The notes under the pieces: model-generated
Seen by the model: only the letters and a program-made list of their open reading frames with translations
The model's database searches: none
Told to the model about the DNA's origin: nothing
From: Cristatella mucedo
Taxonomy: Eukaryota; Bryozoa; Phylactolaemata; Cristatellidae
Direction of reading: 5' to 3'
NCBI GenBank assembly: GCA_009760855.2
Contig: WPIO01000030.1
Span: 556,001 to 620,000, forward strand
Length of the DNA: 64,000 nucleotides
Part shown: positions 62,690 through 64,000 of the stretch, in pieces
How the letters are laid out: every line of letters begins with the position of its first letter
Numbering within the stretch: the first letter of the stretch is position 1
Translations under genes and position numbers: made by a program

Positions 62690-63480
62690 GGCGCAGGCGG
62701 CCGGAGTGAGCTACGTTTCGGCGGCGAAGCGAAGCAGCGAGGGCGTCGTAGTGGCGGAGAGCATCTCGGCGGGTAAGAGCGCCCGAGAGAGCGACGTCTC
62801 AGCCGCGGAGCGCAGTGATGAGAGCTTCCTGTTGGTGGAGAGCAGCCGCACAAGTGCATCAGGCGCAGAGTACAGAGGAGCGCCGCGAGATAGCGGTCAG
62901 CGGCGAGGCGACAGTTGCCTTGAAAAGGCGCAGGCGGCCCGAGCAAGCGACGTCTCGACGGCGAGGCGCTGTGCAGCGAGAGGGTCACGGCGGCAAACAG
63001 CGCCCGAGAGAGCGAAGTCTCGGCCGCGAAGCGAAGCGGCGAGAGCTTCCTGTTGGTGGAGAAAAGCACCCTCACGAGCGTCTCATCGCAGAGCACACCA
63101 CAAGATAGGGGTAGGTGGCAAGGCGATAGCGGCCTGCGACGAGGCGCAGGCCGCTATCGCCTTGCGGTAGCTCCCACGCTACAGCGGTAGCTCCCACGCT
63201 AAGAGCGCTCGTACGGCGGCTTCGACCAATTCGACCAAATGGATTGCTGTCTAGTGAATGCAAAGTGAATATTTCGATCCCACAAGTGCAACCGTGTATA
63301 CAGCTAGGCACCGAGCCGACATTAGGCGCAATGCTCGCGACACCATGTCACGTATGCAATCGAAGAGCGAGCGAAGCAGCGAGAGCGTCGCTGTGGCGGC
63401 GAAGCAAAGCAACGAGAGCGTAGCGGCGGCAAAGAGCGCACGCGAGAGCGTCGAGGTGCAGAGCGAGAAGAGCACGCCCA
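62690..63480 (+). repeat. Degenerate GC-rich repeat array coding Ser/Ala/Arg-rich frames
   Basis: Imperfect repeats of GCGAAGC(A/G)GCGAGAGCG, GCCCGAGAGAGCGA and GACGTCTC. Plus-strand frames through it give SARESDVSAAERSDES and SVAVAAKQSNESVAAAKSAR. All frames stay unusually open because the repeats lack stops, so coding is not shown. Could be part of a gag-like region. Confidence 0.6.
63118..63165. repeat. Perfect 21-bp inverted repeat (hairpin)
   Basis: 63118-63138 (GCAAGGCGATAGCGGCCTGC then G) is exactly complementary to 63145-63165, with a 6-nt loop ACGAGG. Immediately after, GCGGTAGCTCCCACGCTA occurs twice with a 20-bp period (63164-63201). Confidence 0.93.
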
Positions 63481-64000
63481 TGAGATCGACTTGGTGGAGT
63501 GGAACTCGAATACGACGAGGCCGGATAATAATGAGCCGGAGAGGATTTTACAGGGCCGGATTGGCCAGCGAGGAGCGCACGAGCCCGGCCATCGAGTCTC
63601 AAACGGAGGTGAACTTCAGGAGCCGGCTGACAGTGGGACCAGTGTCCCAGGTTTGCCTAAAGGTGGGCAGCAATTATGACTGATTATTCTCGAAGGAGGA
63701 AGCTGACGCTGTGCCTCCTACGAGTGGATACCACGACGCCTGCACCCAATTCAAGCCGGTCGGAAATCTTCAATGTGTCAATTAATATCCTGATCGAGCC
63801 CAAACGATATTTCTCTGGACAGGGCATCGGCTGAGCAGTTAGTCGAGGAGAGAGCGGGGAGCCAATGGCTACACAACTTTTCAGTCGTGAGGGCCGCTCC
63901 CTTCCCAGCCAGACTAGTGAATTATGAAATCTATTTTCTACGGGAAAGGGATGTTGTGTGCGCCAGCGGCTTCTGCTGTTGTGATTAGAGAAAACCTTGA

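Larger units (their letters stand above)
60166..64000 (+). mobile_element. Candidate LTR element, right end outside window
   Basis: The left terminal repeat is proposed at 60166-60452: it begins TGTTGAGTGCGCC, ends ATACAACA, and has TAATAAAG inside. Two bases later TGGTTGCAA could be a tRNA primer-binding site. At 63952 TGTTGTGTGCGCC recurs (about 80% alike over 49 bp), directly preceded by the polypurine tract GGGAAAGGGA, as for a 3' LTR. The interior (3.5 kb) has no RT or integrase that I can see, so it would be non-autonomous or heavily decayed. It contains the right repeat arm as a nested or internal piece. Confidence 0.45.

Overview
This is animal (metazoan) nuclear DNA, not bacterial. 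It has spliced protein-coding exons with GT..AG borders, long introns, many (CA)n, (GA)n and (AT)n microsatellites, tRNA-derived SINEs, and degraded CR1/jockey-like LINEs. A very short intron and many scattered C2H2 fingers with C-x-Y-C-D-Y-S type cores would fit a lophotrochozoan such as a flatworm. That taxon is a guess; the sequence does not prove it.

The main finding is one large minus-strand gene that fills most of the window. By following open frames, splice signals and codon phase exon by exon, I built a model from a putative ATG at 54077 to a TAA at 3746. It has 22 exons, about 50.3 kb of genomic DNA and about 1,789 codons. It encodes a C2H2 zinc-finger protein with 21 intact and at least four degenerate fingers, dispersed singly or in pairs between Ser/Ala-rich, acidic and basic linkers. 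A Cys-rich segment lies near the N-terminus. Exons 5-22 (50246 to 3746) join in consistent phase at every junction, and four fingers are rebuilt only after splicing. Exons 1-4 are phase-consistent but less certain. Exon 7 needs a one-base frameshift correction. A putative AATAAA signal follows at 3501-3496. The gene looks like a nuclear DNA-binding regulator, but I cannot assign it to a named family.

Introns are filled with mobile elements. LINE-A has a TTACA-repeat 3' tail, and its best copy has a long RT reading frame at 13.6-15.7 kb. LINE-B has a (TTA)n tail and many 3'-end fragments. Two tRNA-derived SINE families are present, one of which shares its tail with LINE-B. The clusters are at 12.4-18.8 kb, 36-43.2 kb and 44.8-50.8 kb. 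Long introns with little recognisable content lie at 4.1-5.9, 7.0-8.9, 11.3-12.4, 23-24.8 and 47-48.6 kb.

From 54.3 to 58.9 kb, upstream of the gene, I see little beyond a (CA)n repeat and weak LINE traces. From about 59.5 kb to the end the DNA becomes GC-rich. It holds an inverted pair of about 0.6-kb repeat arms, a candidate LTR element running off the right edge, a plus-strand reading frame with one internal TAG, a degenerate Ser/Ala/Arg-coding repeat array and a perfect 21-bp hairpin.
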